64,000 nucleotides of DNA from Halobacterium wangiae (GCF_021249345.1 NZ_CP089588.1:1116001-1180000); one strand, 5' to 3'; positions 1 through 8,148 are shown, counted from the stretch's first letter. Made by a program: numbers and translations. Notes: a model not told the origin generated them from the letters alone.

Positions 1-963
1 GCCGGTCATCACGTCCTCGACGCGGATGGCGTCGCGCTCGACGGGTCTGGCGGTTCGCGCGTCGTCCAGCGTCACCATCCCGACGACGTCGCCGCCGCGC
101 GTGACCGGGTAGCCAGTGTGGCGCTCCTCGAACATCCGCTCCATCAGTTCGGCGACCGAGGCGGAGGCCTCGACCGTGTGGACGTCCTCGACGGGCGTCA
201 TCACGTCCTCGACGGTGACGTTCTCGAACGCGGCGTTCATCACCGTGCGCTGGGCCTCGCTGGACGCGCCGATGTAGATGAAGAAGGCGACGGCGATGAG
301 GATGAGGTTGAAGCCGATGAGGCCGACGATGCCGAGCACGAGCGCGAACGCCTTCCCCACCTCGGCGGCGATCTGGGTCGCGCGAGCGAACGGCCGGTTG
401 CGCGCGAGCAGCGCGCGGAGGACGCGACCGCCGTCCATCGGGAACCCGGGGAGGAGGTTGAACGCGGCGAGCGCGACGTTCATCAGCGCGAGGTAGCCGA
501 CGACGAACCGCACGAGCGGTAGCGTATCCGGGAGCACGAGCAGCGCAGCGAAGGAGGCGACGCCGAGCGTGACGCTCACGATGGGGCCGGCGATGGCGAT
601 GAGGAACTCCTGGCTCCACTCCTCCGGTTGCTCGGAGAGGCTGGCGATGCCACCGAGCAGCCACAGCGTGATGGAGTCGATGGGGAAGCCGTAGCGCATC
701 GCGACCAGCGAGTGACCGAGTTCGTGGAGTACGACGCTGCCGAACAGCCCGACGGCGGCGACGGCGCCGAGCACCCACTCCGTGTTGCCGGTGGTGAGCG
801 GGTCTGCGTCGAGGCCCGCCTCGAACGGCACCGCGTTCAGGGTCTCCGTCCAGAGTTCGACCTGCGTACCGATGAGGTAGGCGAACACCGGGAGGATGAG
901 CAGGAACGTGACGTCGAGTTTGATCGGAATGCCGAACGCGCTTCCGATCCTGAAACTGCGCAT
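1..963 (-). CDS. Site-2-type M50 metalloprotease with CBS domains (C-terminus cut)
   Basis: Membrane-embedded zinc protease of the site-2 (M50) family, expected to cut transmembrane substrates within the bilayer. The ATG is at 961-963 and 321 codons are visible before the window edge. The zinc motif HELGH is at residues 80-84 and the second metal-ligand motif, FPMDGGR within NLLPGFPMDGGR, is at 169-180. Hydrophobic segments lie at about 18-32, 64-80, 121-146, 150-172 and 205-235. From about residue 250 a CBS domain begins (the VEDVMTP motif, then a GYPV stretch) and a second starts before the cut. CBS domains commonly sense adenine nucleotides in this subfamily. The substrate is unknown. Confidence 0.93.
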   Translation of the reverse strand, partial: MRSFRIGSAFGIPIKLDVTFLLILPVFAYLIGTQVELWTETLNAVPFEAGLDADPLTTGNTEWVLGAVAAVGLFGSVVLHELGHSLVAMRYGFPIDSITLWLLGGIASLSEQPEEWSQEFLIAIAGPIVSVTLGVASFAALLVLPDTLPLVRFVVGYLALMNVALAAFNLLPGFPMDGGRVLRALLARNRPFARATQIAAEVGKAFALVLGIVGLIGFNLILIAVAFFIYIGASSEAQRTVMNAAFENVTVEDVMTPVEDVHTVEASASVAELMERMFEERHTGYPVTRGGDVVGMVTLDDARTARPVERDAIRVEDVMTG

Positions 964-1059
964 ACGCCACGTTGGGACGAAACACGCTTAAAAGCGGGGG
1001 CGGCAGGGGGTTCCCGCCGCCGAGTGAACTGTTAACGGGTTGCGCACCGAAGCGCCGGT

Positions 1060-1251
1060 ATGACCTGTCCGTACCTGGCGTACCGCAGCGAGGCCGGCGG
1101 CGAGTCCTTCGACACCGAGCGGGCGTACTGCACCGCCGCCGACCGGTTCGTACAGGCGATGCGCGCGGACGTCTGCAACGACCGCTACGACCTCGACCAC
1201 GCCGAGGACTGTGAGATATACCTGGCCCACGCCGACGGTGGGACGTCGTGA
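1060..1251 (+). CDS. Small Cys-containing haloarchaeal protein
   Basis: A 63-residue acidic protein with cysteines in MTCPYL, AYCTA, DVCND and EDCEI, spaced as in a small metal-binding domain. I recognise the pattern (TCPYL...RADVCNDRYD...CEIY) as a conserved haloarchaeal protein of unknown function. Its TGA overlaps the GTG start of the next gene (GTGA at 1248-1251), so the two are probably translated together, which links it to beta-keto acid metabolism only by context. Confidence 0.75.
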   Translation: MTCPYLAYRSEAGGESFDTERAYCTAADRFVQAMRADVCNDRYDLDHAEDCEIYLAHADGGTS

Positions 1252-2090
1252 GTTACGAGGCGTTCCTCGCCGGCGAACCCGTGGTCGTCACGGCGGCGCT
1301 GACCGGCGGCGTCCACGGGAAGGAGGCCAACCCCAACCTCCCCGAGACGCCCGAGGAGATCGGGAGCGCGGCGGCCGCTGCGGAGGACGCGGGGGCGTCG
1401 GTCGTCCACGTCCACGCCCGGGAGCCCAACGGTGAGCGGTCGTTCTCGACGGAGCGCTTCCAGGCCATCGACGACGCCATCCGGGAGCACGCCGACAACG
1501 TGGTGATCCAGCACTCGACGGGCGGCACAGGCGCGCCCGACGACGTCCGTCACCAGCCGCTGCGGACGGACCCGCCGCCGGAGATGGCGAGCCTCGACAT
1601 GGGGCCGCTGAACCGCTACGACCACCTCACGAGCGAGAACACCCGGGGGCTCGTTGACTCGCTGTACGACGAGATGCGCGAGCGCGGCATCAAGCCCGAA
1701 CTGGAGGTGTTCAACGACGGCCACGTGAACGAGGTGTACGGCCTCCTGGAGCGCCGTGACCTGGCGGACCCCGTCTACGCCACCCTCATCTTCGGCCCGG
1801 GGACGCTCACCCGTCCGCGCCCGGAGAACTTCCTGAACGCCGTCTCGAACCTGCCGGAGGGCGCGCAGTTCAACACGCTCGGGTTCGGCCGCCACCAGCT
1901 CCCGTTCGCCACGATGGGCGTGCTGTTCGGCGGGCACGTCCGCGTCGGCCTGGAGGACAACGTCTACTACCGGCGCGGCGAACTCGCCGAGAGCAACGCC
2001 CAGCTCGTCGAGCGCGTCGTCCGCGTCGCCGAGGAACTCGGCCGCGAGGTGGCGACGCCCGCGCAGGCCCGCGAGATTCTCGGCCTCTGA
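1248..2090 (+). CDS. Beta-keto acid cleavage enzyme (BKACE/DUF849 family)
   Basis: A 280-residue TIM-barrel enzyme of the 3-keto-5-aminohexanoate cleavage (Kce/BKACE) family. Members condense a beta-keto acid with acetyl-CoA to give acetoacetate plus a new acyl-CoA. Family features seen are the N-terminal TAALTGG strand, the metal-ligand motif HVHAR at 54-58, the QHSTGGTG loop near 87-94 and the C-terminal GLEDNVYY. Length fits the family. The GTG start overlaps the preceding Cys-protein stop. The substrate specificity cannot be told from sequence. Confidence 0.9.
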   Translation: MSYEAFLAGEPVVVTAALTGGVHGKEANPNLPETPEEIGSAAAAAEDAGASVVHVHAREPNGERSFSTERFQAIDDAIREHADNVVIQHSTGGTGAPDDVRHQPLRTDPPPEMASLDMGPLNRYDHLTSENTRGLVDSLYDEMRERGIKPELEVFNDGHVNEVYGLLERRDLADPVYATLIFGPGTLTRPRPENFLNAVSNLPEGAQFNTLGFGRHQLPFATMGVLFGGHVRVGLEDNVYYRRGELAESNAQLVERVVRVAEELGREVATPAQAREILGL

Positions 2091-2158
2091 GCGCGCCGGG
2101 CGACAGTCGTCCACCAGCAACGACTATGCCTAAGGCCCGCGCCCGCCAACCCCAGAGT

Positions 2159-2530
2159 ATGGCCGACTCAGACCACGTCGTTCGACGCGCCGCAGACGCC
2201 GACTACCAGGACGTCGGCGCCGCCGACGGGATGCGGAAGGGCGTCCTCATCGACGACTCCGACGGCGCGCCGAACTTCGCGATGCGCCGGTTCGTCCTCG
2301 ACGCCGGCGCCAGCGTCCCCGAGCACACCAACGAGGTCGAGCACGAACAGTACGTCCTCGGCGGCGAGTACACCGTCGGCGTCGAGGGCGAGGAGTTCAC
2401 CGTCAGCGAGGGCGACAGCCTCCTCATCCCCGCGGGCGCCGTCCACTGGTACCGCAACGAGGGCGACGAGGAGGGCGCGTTCATCTGCGTCGTCCCGAAC
2501 GGCGACGACGACATCCAGCTGGTGGAGTGA
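2159..2530 (+). CDS. Cupin-domain protein
   Basis: A 123-residue single-cupin protein. Cupin motif 1 is degenerate (PEHTNEVEHEQYVLGGEY) and motif 2 follows (PAGAVHWYRNEG). His and Glu side chains are placed to bind a metal. The ATG at 2159 is preferred over the in-frame upstream ATG at 2126 because homology begins there and an AT-rich promoter-like stretch (ACTATGCCTAAG) sits just before it. The reaction is unknown. Confidence 0.85.
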   Translation: MADSDHVVRRAADADYQDVGAADGMRKGVLIDDSDGAPNFAMRRFVLDAGASVPEHTNEVEHEQYVLGGEYTVGVEGEEFTVSEGDSLLIPAGAVHWYRNEGDEEGAFICVVPNGDDDIQLVE

Positions 2531-2539
2531 GTCGGTAGT

Positions 2540-3817
2540 TCAGAGCGGCGTCGACGGACCGACCGACCGGACGAAGAACACGCCGTCGAACTCGTCGGCG
2601 GCCGCGTGGCACCGGCAGATTGCGGAGTCTTCGGCCGGGTCCACGACGCCCGCGACGTACCGGTGGCGGCGCTGCTCGGCGAGCCACGAGCGGAGTAGCG
2701 AGTCCTCGGACAGCGACCGGTAGTCGAGTAGTGCCACCGGTGCTTCGAGACGGGCGAACAGCTCCGGAACGGAGCCCTCCTCCGGGGCTGGCACCGCTAG
2801 CTCGGTCGTCGCCAGCGTCGTGCCGTCGAACTCGACGCCGTCGCCGTCCGTCGGTGCGTACGCCCGGACCGCCCCGCGTCCGAACTGCGCGCCCAGCGCG
2901 TAGTAGCCGCTCCCGTAGCGCCGGGAGAGGTGCTCGCCCATCGTCGCCGACGGGTGGCCGTCGCCGCTGAGTCGCCCCGTCTTCACGTGGTTGTTGTGTG
3001 CCCACACCGCGACCCGGTCGTCGGGAGCGCGCTCCCGGATCCAGTCGACGGTTTCGGCCATGTAGCGGTCCCGGAGGCCCCACTGGGCGGCCCGGTCGGC
3101 TTCTTCGCCCGTCCGTGCGAACTCGCAGGCGCGGCGGAACGTCCGGAGGTGCTGTCTCGCGAGCGCGGTGTCGGCGTCACCCTCGCGTTCGTGCTCGAAC
3201 CAGTCGGCGACGTCCTCTGCGGCGTGTTCGGCCGCCCGGAGTCGGTCTCGGTCCACGGCCTCACCCTCGAAGACGCCGTCCGCCACCTCGTCGAGCGTCC
3301 GGAGCAGGCCCTCGGGCGGACGCTCGCCGTCGGACTCGCGGAAGAACGCTCGGAGGGCGGCCGCCGCGCCCGCCGCAGACTGGACGTCGAAGCCGTAGAC
3401 TGCGACGCGGCCCGACAGTGGTCGGTCCTCGTTGAACGACCGCATCCACTCCAGGAACGCGACCATCTCCTCGGTCTCGTATATCTGGAAGCCGATGTCC
3501 TCGAGGATGGACTGGAGGTCGCCTCGCCCGTGGACGACGTAGTCGTGGAGTGCCACTGTCTCGGAGAACGAGGCCTCCAGGGCGAACGTCCGGAACCCGT
3601 GGACGGTCACGAGATACCGGACGAAGCGGTGTTTGAACGCGAAGAACTCGCGGGTCCGGTGGGTGGCCTCGCCGAGGCCGACGACGTCGACGCCGCCGAG
3701 CGCGTCGTCGAAGGCTCGCAACGCCGGCGAGTCGGCGTCCGGGTCCGTCGTCTCCAGTTCCGTGCAGTGTCTTCGCAGGCTGTCCACCAGGTCGTGGGGA
3801 GCGTCGGTTCGTGTCAT
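2540..3817 (-). CDS. Erythromycin esterase family protein
   Basis: A 425-residue protein of the EreA/EreB-like hydrolase family (Pfam erythro_esteras). Recognised from the GLGEATHRTREFF motif near residues 48-60, LEASFSET after it, YGFDVQ, and the later WAHNNHVKTGRL and TMGEHLSRRYG. The conserved His/Glu residues of the proposed active site (GEATH, EASF, HNNH) are present. In haloarchaea the family is unlikely to act on macrolides, so a general ester or lactone hydrolase is more probable. It converges on the cupin gene with a 9-base gap. The 191-base gap to the helicase at 4009 shows no gene. Confidence 0.88.
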   Translation of the reverse strand: MTRTDAPHDLVDSLRRHCTELETTDPDADSPALRAFDDALGGVDVVGLGEATHRTREFFAFKHRFVRYLVTVHGFRTFALEASFSETVALHDYVVHGRGDLQSILEDIGFQIYETEEMVAFLEWMRSFNEDRPLSGRVAVYGFDVQSAAGAAAALRAFFRESDGERPPEGLLRTLDEVADGVFEGEAVDRDRLRAAEHAAEDVADWFEHEREGDADTALARQHLRTFRRACEFARTGEEADRAAQWGLRDRYMAETVDWIRERAPDDRVAVWAHNNHVKTGRLSGDGHPSATMGEHLSRRYGSGYYALGAQFGRGAVRAYAPTDGDGVEFDGTTLATTELAVPAPEEGSVPELFARLEAPVALLDYRSLSEDSLLRSWLAEQRRHRYVAGVVDPAEDSAICRCHAAADEFDGVFFVRSVGPSTPL

Positions 3818-4008
3818 GTGAGCGCCGCGTCCGGGCGGCGGCCGGTCGTCGCCGGGACAGTGCCGCGGCTACGACCGAGAAGACGTAACCGACTGCGACC
3901 GCGCCGACAATAAATCTCCTGGGTCGCCGCTGGTGCCGTGGGCGCCACCGCCGGTCGCGCGAACCGGAGAGCGAACTGCTGAAATACCGCCGTCGTCTAC
4001 GAACGGCC

Positions 4009-6060
4009 GTGTCTGAACAGGTCCAGCGCGTGGATACGCTCTTCCTCCACGAGACCGGCGACGACTACGTCGCCGTGGCTCGCCGGGGCGGGGAGCGACT
4101 GTTCCGCGCGAGACTGGAACTGACCGAGCGGGACGCCGGCCCGCGGCCGGGGAAGTTCCGCATCAAGACGGGGGGCGGCGAGGAGCCGCGCAGCCCCGAC
4201 CAGTTCGTCGAGATCGCGCGGCGCGCCGACCGGATCCGCATCAGCCAGCAGACCTCCAGGCGCGGACGCGAGGAACTCCGCGAGATGCTGGACGCCTACC
4301 AGCTGGAGGCGAAGGCGGTGCGGACGTGCCGGTACTGCGCGGGGAAGGGGCGGTACTCCCCGATCACGTCGGAGACGGCGATCAAAGCGGACGACGAGTA
4401 CATCTGCCAGGACTGCGCGGTGCGGGAACTGGAGCGCGAGCTCGCGTTCAACGGGAACATGACGGGGGCGGCCCAAGCGCGCCTCGAGGAGCTGCTGTTC
4501 GAGGAGCAGGACCTCGGGAAGATCACGGGGCTGCTCGGCGGGAACCTCGACCCCGACCTCACCAAGTACGACGAGGTGTCCGCGACGACCGACGAGATCG
4601 ACCCCGTACCGGTATCGGACCTCGACCTCCACCCCGACGTGCAGGAACTCCTGGAAGACAGATTCGACGACCTGCTGCCCGTACAGAGCCTCTCCGTGGA
4701 GAACGGGCTCGTGGAGGGCGACGACCAGCTCGTGGTGTCGGCGACGGCGACCGGGAAGACCCTCGTCGGGGAGATGGCGGGCCTCAACCGACTGCTCGAG
4801 GGGAAGGGGAAGATGCTGTTCCTCGTCCCCCTCGTCGCGCTCGCGAACCAGAAACACGAGGACTTCGAGGACGAATACGGCCACCTCGCGAACGTCACCA
4901 TCCGCGTCGGTTCGTCCCGGATTCGGGACGACGGCCACGCGTTCGACCCCTCCGCGGACATCATCGTCGGGACGTACGAGGGCATCGACCACGCGCTGCG
5001 CACGGGGAAGGACCTCGGCGACATCGGCACCGTCGTCATCGACGAGGTGCACACGCTGAAGGAGGACGAGCGCGGCCACCGCCTCGACGGCCTCGTCTCG
5101 CGGCTGAAGTACTACTGCGAGGAGCGCGCGAAGCACTCGACGGACTACGGGGGCGCGCAGTGGGTGTACCTCTCGGCGACCGTCGGCAACCCGGGGCAGC
5201 TCGCGGCAGGCCTGGACGCGAAGCTCGTGGAGTTCGAGGAGCGCCCGGTCCCCATCGAGCGCCACGTCACGTTCGCGGACGGCCAGGAGAAACCCGACAT
5301 CGAGAACAAACTCGTGCGCCGGGAGTTCGACCGGGAGTCCTCGAAGGGGTACAAGGGCCAGACCATCATCTTCACGAACTCCCGGCGGCGCTGCAACGAG
5401 ATCTCGCGGAAGCTCGACTACCCCTCGGCGCCGTACCACGCGGGCCTCGACTACGGCGAGCGCAAGTCCGTCGAGCGCAAGTTCGGCGACCAGGACCTCG
5501 CCGCGGTGGTGACGACGGCGGCGCTCGCGGCAGGCGTCGACTTCCCCGCCTCGCAGGTCGTCTTCGACACGCTCGCGATGGGCATCGAGTGGCTCTCCGT
5601 CCAGGAGTTCGAGCAGATGCTCGGCCGCGCCGGCCGCCCGGACTACCACGACCGTGGGAAGGTGTACATGCTCGTCGAACCCGACGCCTCCTACCACGGG
5701 TCGATGGAGGGCACCGAGGAGGAGATCGCATTCAAACTCCTCAAAGGCGAGATGGAGGACGTGGTCACGCACTACGACGAGGCCGCCGCCATCGAGGAGA
5801 CGCTCGCGAACGTCACCGTCGGCGGCACCGCCGCCAAGCGCCTCAACGACCGCATGATCGGCGACGTGCCGACGAAACACGCCCTCGGGAAGCTCGTCGA
5901 GTACGAGTTCATCGACGGCGTGACGCCGACGCCGCTCGGCCGCGCGGTCACCACGCACTTCCTCGAACCCGGCGCCGCGTTCATGATTCTCGACGGCGTG
6001 CGCAAGGGGAAGGACCCCTACGACGTCGTAGCGGACCTGGAACTTCGAGGAGAAGAGTAG
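4009..6060 (+). CDS. SF2 DEAD/DEAH-box helicase with DUF5814-type N-terminus
   Basis: A 683-residue Ski2/Hel308-like superfamily 2 helicase. A haloarchaeal N-terminal domain carries a zinc-binding pair (CRYC at 107-110 and CQDC at 133-136). Helicase motifs follow: SATATGKT (I, 244-251), LVPLVALANQ (Ia), IDEVH (II, 344-348), LSATVGNP (III), TIIFTNSRRR (IV) and QMLGRAGRP (VI, 536-544). It starts at GTG 4009, the first start after an upstream gap. A role in DNA repair or RNA remodelling is possible, and the substrate is not evident. Confidence 0.92.
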   Translation: MSEQVQRVDTLFLHETGDDYVAVARRGGERLFRARLELTERDAGPRPGKFRIKTGGGEEPRSPDQFVEIARRADRIRISQQTSRRGREELREMLDAYQLEAKAVRTCRYCAGKGRYSPITSETAIKADDEYICQDCAVRELERELAFNGNMTGAAQARLEELLFEEQDLGKITGLLGGNLDPDLTKYDEVSATTDEIDPVPVSDLDLHPDVQELLEDRFDDLLPVQSLSVENGLVEGDDQLVVSATATGKTLVGEMAGLNRLLEGKGKMLFLVPLVALANQKHEDFEDEYGHLANVTIRVGSSRIRDDGHAFDPSADIIVGTYEGIDHALRTGKDLGDIGTVVIDEVHTLKEDERGHRLDGLVSRLKYYCEERAKHSTDYGGAQWVYLSATVGNPGQLAAGLDAKLVEFEERPVPIERHVTFADGQEKPDIENKLVRREFDRESSKGYKGQTIIFTNSRRRCNEISRKLDYPSAPYHAGLDYGERKSVERKFGDQDLAAVVTTAALAAGVDFPASQVVFDTLAMGIEWLSVQEFEQMLGRAGRPDYHDRGKVYMLVEPDASYHGSMEGTEEEIAFKLLKGEMEDVVTHYDEAAAIEETLANVTVGGTAAKRLNDRMIGDVPTKHALGKLVEYEFIDGVTPTPLGRAVTTHFLEPGAAFMILDGVRKGKDPYDVVADLELRGEE

Positions 6061-6165
6061 CGAGAGTCTGAGCGTAGCGAAGACTCTCGGAAGTAGGAAC
6101 GGTGAGCGGAGCGAACCGTGAGTAGCGCGGTTCGGAGCGAGCCCTGCGAGCGAGAACCGCGGAAC
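6061..6165. repeat. Three successive hairpins with a GAGCGnAGCGA-type loop
   Basis: Directly after the helicase stop there is a perfect 9-base inverted repeat (CGAGAGTCT at 6061-6069 and AGACTCTCG at 6081-6089) around the loop GAGCGTAGCGA. A second hairpin follows (ACGGT/ACCGT) with loop GAGCGGAGCGA, then a third with arms GCGGTTC/GAACCGC and a related interior. The changing arms with a kept loop are seen in the sequence. They may serve as terminators between the convergent genes or belong to a dispersed haloarchaeal repeat. Confidence 0.6.
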
Positions 6166-6178
6166 TGTGAACGGCCTT

Positions 6179-6448
6179 CTACAGGAAGAGTACGGCGGGC
6201 ACGAACGCGAGGCCGGCCCACGCGAGCAGGATCACCAGTACTGCGCCCGGGAGTCCGCCGAGCGCCACCACGAGCAACACCAGCGGGGTCACCGCGACCT
6301 GCGCGCCCAGCCACTGCGCGAGGAAGATGACGAGCAACCCGACCACGGCGTTGACGATGAACGGCTTCACTGCGCGAATCACGGTGAAGGCGCCGAACAG
6401 CGCCGCCAGCACCACCAGCAGAAGTCCGACTTCGAGCAACGTGACCAT
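6179..6448 (-). CDS. BofA-like (pro-sigmaK processing inhibitor family) membrane protein
   Basis: An 89-residue, almost wholly hydrophobic protein with three probable membrane helices and the conserved IRAVKPFIVNAVVGLL stretch of the BofA/SigmaK-inhibitor family. The family name comes from Bacillus, and in archaea the function is unknown. It converges with the helicase gene and ends the host block before the tRNA. Confidence 0.75.
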   Translation of the reverse strand: MVTLLEVGLLLVVLAALFGAFTVIRAVKPFIVNAVVGLLVIFLAQWLGAQVAVTPLVLLVVALGGLPGAVLVILLAWAGLAFVPAVLFL

Positions 6449-6538
6449 GCGCCACCGTACACCGCCGGGCCGATAGCCGTTGCGGCCGCACCCGCCGAAC
6501 GAAACCCTTACGCCGCGCGCCGCGGTACGTTGCGGTGC

Positions 6539-6611
6539 GGGACCGTGGGGTAGCTTGGTATCCTTCAGCGTTTGGGACGCTGTGACCCCGATTCAAATTC
6601 GGGCGGTCCCA
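6539..6611 (+). tRNA. tRNA-Pro (anticodon TGG)
   Basis: A 73-base cloverleaf without encoded CCA. The acceptor arms are GGGACCG and CGGTCCC with A as discriminator. The anticodon stem CAGCG/CGCTG encloses loop TTTGGGA (anticodon TGG), and the T arm is CCCGA-TTCAAAT-TCGGG. AT-rich AAACCCTTA about 30 bases upstream could be its promoter. The 3' end serves as the attachment site of the integrated element that follows. Confidence 0.97.
6599..6611 (+). repeat. attL core (tRNA-Pro 3' end)
   Basis: TCGGGCGGTCCCA, the last part of the T stem and the acceptor 3' strand plus discriminator of tRNA-Pro. The identical 13 bases occur at 29332-29344. The four bases TTCA also match three positions further left in both copies. 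Confidence 0.85.
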
Positions 6612-6616
6612 TACCA

Positions 6617-6623
6617 TATAAGG
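6617..6623 (+). promoter_or_regulatory. Candidate TATA box of the left viral operon
   Basis: TATAAGG lies six bases after the tRNA end. Archaeal TATA boxes sit about 25-30 bases before the start of transcription, which would place the start near 6645, ahead of the zinc microprotein at 6698. The promoter is inside the element, beside the att core. Confidence 0.5.
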
Positions 6624-6697
6624 CAGAGACGGCGTGTTTTGCCGGTTCTCGGCCGTTTCGGAAATCCGCCCAGCGGCCGCACTCGGAGGGGGTCGAC

Positions 6698-6811
6698 GTG
6701 AGTTCCCCAGCCGACGCTGCGGACCGAGACATCTGCCGCTACTGCGGCGGCTTCATCAACGAACCAGACCAGCGCTGCTCAGCCCTCGACGACGGGGTGT
6801 GTCGGCCGTGA
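6698..6811 (+). CDS. Zinc microprotein, first gene of left viral operon
   Basis: A 37-residue protein starting at GTG 6698, with Cys residues in ICRYCGG, QRCSA and GVCRP that could form one zinc site. It is the first frame after the provirus left end. Its stop nearly abuts the next zinc protein, with which it should be co-transcribed. No function is recognised. Such short CxxC proteins are common in haloviruses. Confidence 0.6.
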   Translation: MSSPADAADRDICRYCGGFINEPDQRCSALDDGVCRP

Positions 6812-6813
6812 CG

Positions 6814-6933
6814 ATGCACTACTGCGGAAGCTGCGGTGCCCGCCTCAAGACTACGACCTCGCGGGGCGGCATCCCTCGACGAGTCTGCCCGAACTGCGGC
6901 GACGGTCCAGCAGGGGTGAACGCAGGCCCATGA
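6814..6933 (+). CDS. Zinc-ribbon microprotein
   Basis: A 39-residue protein with two CxxC knuckles (YCGSCG and VCPNCG), typical of a rubredoxin-like zinc ribbon. ATG 6814 is taken as start; an in-frame GTG at 6808 would overlap the previous stop. Its last bases overlap the start of the SWIM-like protein (ATGA at 6930), so translation is probably coupled. Confidence 0.65.
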   Translation: MHYCGSCGARLKTTTSRGGIPRRVCPNCGDGPAGVNAGP

Positions 6934-7343
6934 GCCGCGCGGAACAACCACCGGGCACTCTCAACGCCCTCGACGGCAGGCTCGGCCCGCCGCCGAAACT
7001 CGTCTTCCCCGAAGGCTGGACGCTATCGGGCGCCTGGAAACGCGCTCAGTCCGCCGAAGCCTATCTCGGCCCGACCGAGGGTCGCGCTCACTACGACGTC
7101 CTGCTCGGTCGGGAGAACGGCGACATGGGCGACAAGCATCGCGTGCTGTTCGCCATCCAGAACGGCGCGCTCCGCGCCGACTGCGACTGCAAAGCCCATC
7201 AGTACCGCGACTGGTGCGCCCACGTCGCCGTGCTCTGGTGGCGCTGGACACGCGGACGAATCACCGTGAGGAACCTCGACACCGACCAGACGCACGTCTC
7301 TCCGCCCTGGTGGTTGGCGATTCCCGACGAGGAAACAATATGA
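6930..7343 (+). CDS. SWIM zinc-finger-like viral protein
   Basis: A 137-residue protein. Near residues 88-101 it shows the CxCx(n)CxH pattern of a SWIM zinc finger (CDCKAHQYRDWCAH), a fold seen in DNA- and protein-binding factors. The flanking hydrophobic stretch VAVLWWRW supports the domain. It sits in an operon of overlapping genes at the provirus left end. A role in early viral gene control or host takeover is inference. Confidence 0.65.
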   Translation: MSRAEQPPGTLNALDGRLGPPPKLVFPEGWTLSGAWKRAQSAEAYLGPTEGRAHYDVLLGRENGDMGDKHRVLFAIQNGALRADCDCKAHQYRDWCAHVAVLWWRWTRGRITVRNLDTDQTHVSPPWWLAIPDEETI

Positions 7344-7573
7344 ACCCCCGACACAGCACCCGAGAGCAGCAGGAGCGGACAGACGCCGGCTTCACGCGCG
7401 AGAGCGAGGGCGCGCACGAGCCCTCGGCAGACCCAGGGGCGGGGGGTGTGCGGACACCACTGCCTCGACCCGAAACGGCCTCCGATGAATCCCCGCACGT
7501 CGCAGACCCAACCCCCGTTTCATCTGCATCCGCACCGACCCCCCGAAGTGCGGCAACCGAGGTGTCCGCCTGA
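7340..7573 (+). CDS. Hypothetical hydrophilic viral protein
   Basis: A 77-residue frame starting at ATG 7340, overlapping the stop of the SWIM-like gene by four bases and ending with a stop that overlaps the next ATG (TGATG). It is rich in Pro, Ser, Thr and Glu and shows no domain, so it is probably disordered. The tight coupling on both sides is the main reason to accept it. Confidence 0.5.
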   Translation: MNPRHSTREQQERTDAGFTRESEGAHEPSADPGAGGVRTPLPRPETASDESPHVADPTPVSSASAPTPRSAATEVSA

Positions 7574-8148
7574 TGGCCCGGATGGACACAGGCGGCCAGC
7601 ACTTTGAGGAAGTGCGCATTGACACGCGTCTTGATGGTGACCGCGCCGAGCGCGTCCAGCAGCACCTTGAGGGGACGGACAAGTCCGGCGCCGAACTCGT
7701 CAGAGAAGCCCTCGACGAGTACCTGGGCGACGGCGAACCCGACGGGCCGTACATCCGCCCGCCGGAGAACGACGATCTACGGCGCGCCCTCTCCACACTC
7801 CAAGAGTTGGCCCGTGGCAACGGCGGCACCGTCCTGCGCGACGTCGCACTTACGGAACTCGCACAGAAGTTCTCGCGCTCGACGGAAGCCTGCAACTCCA
7901 CGCTCCTGCAACCGCTGTCGAACGCTGGCTACCTCCAGAATCGCGGCGGATTCCGCTCTCGCGGGACGATTCGCGTCGTTCTGCCGAGCGACGTGCCGGA
8001 CATCATCGAGAACGCCGGCACACTCGACGCGAGCGACGCGAAGAGCGAGCAAGACAACGCGCCCAACTACGACGATCCGAAGACCGCCGCAGAGCGCTTG
8101 GAAGCGCTCTTCGAGGCGGGCGAGGGCGTAGCGGAGACGGCGGATTGA
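7573..8148 (+). CDS. RHH/wHTH-like DNA-binding protein
   Basis: A 191-residue protein. The N-terminal part (about 15-50: RIDTRLDGDRAERVQQHL...GAELVREALDEYL) has the strand-helix-helix form of a ribbon-helix-helix DNA-binding domain. The middle (about 70-135) looks like a winged helix, with helices around TLQELARG and LTELAQKF and a wing ending in GTIRVVLP. The acidic tail is probably disordered. As last gene of the left operon it may be the early regulator of the virus. Confidence 0.55.
   Translation: MARMDTGGQHFEEVRIDTRLDGDRAERVQQHLEGTDKSGAELVREALDEYLGDGEPDGPYIRPPENDDLRRALSTLQELARGNGGTVLRDVALTELAQKFSRSTEACNSTLLQPLSNAGYLQNRGGFRSRGTIRVVLPSDVPDIIENAGTLDASDAKSEQDNAPNYDDPKTAAERLEALFEAGEGVAETAD

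Noticed and set aside
2930-3913. 327-codon plus-strand frame
   Set aside because: Antisense shadow of the erythromycin-esterase-family gene.
3997-5958. 653-codon minus-strand frame
   Set aside because: Antisense of the SF2 helicase, whose motifs on the plus strand are clear.
6061-6165. CRISPR array
   Set aside because: The repeats are hairpins with changing arms and no regular spacers; no cas genes lie in the window.
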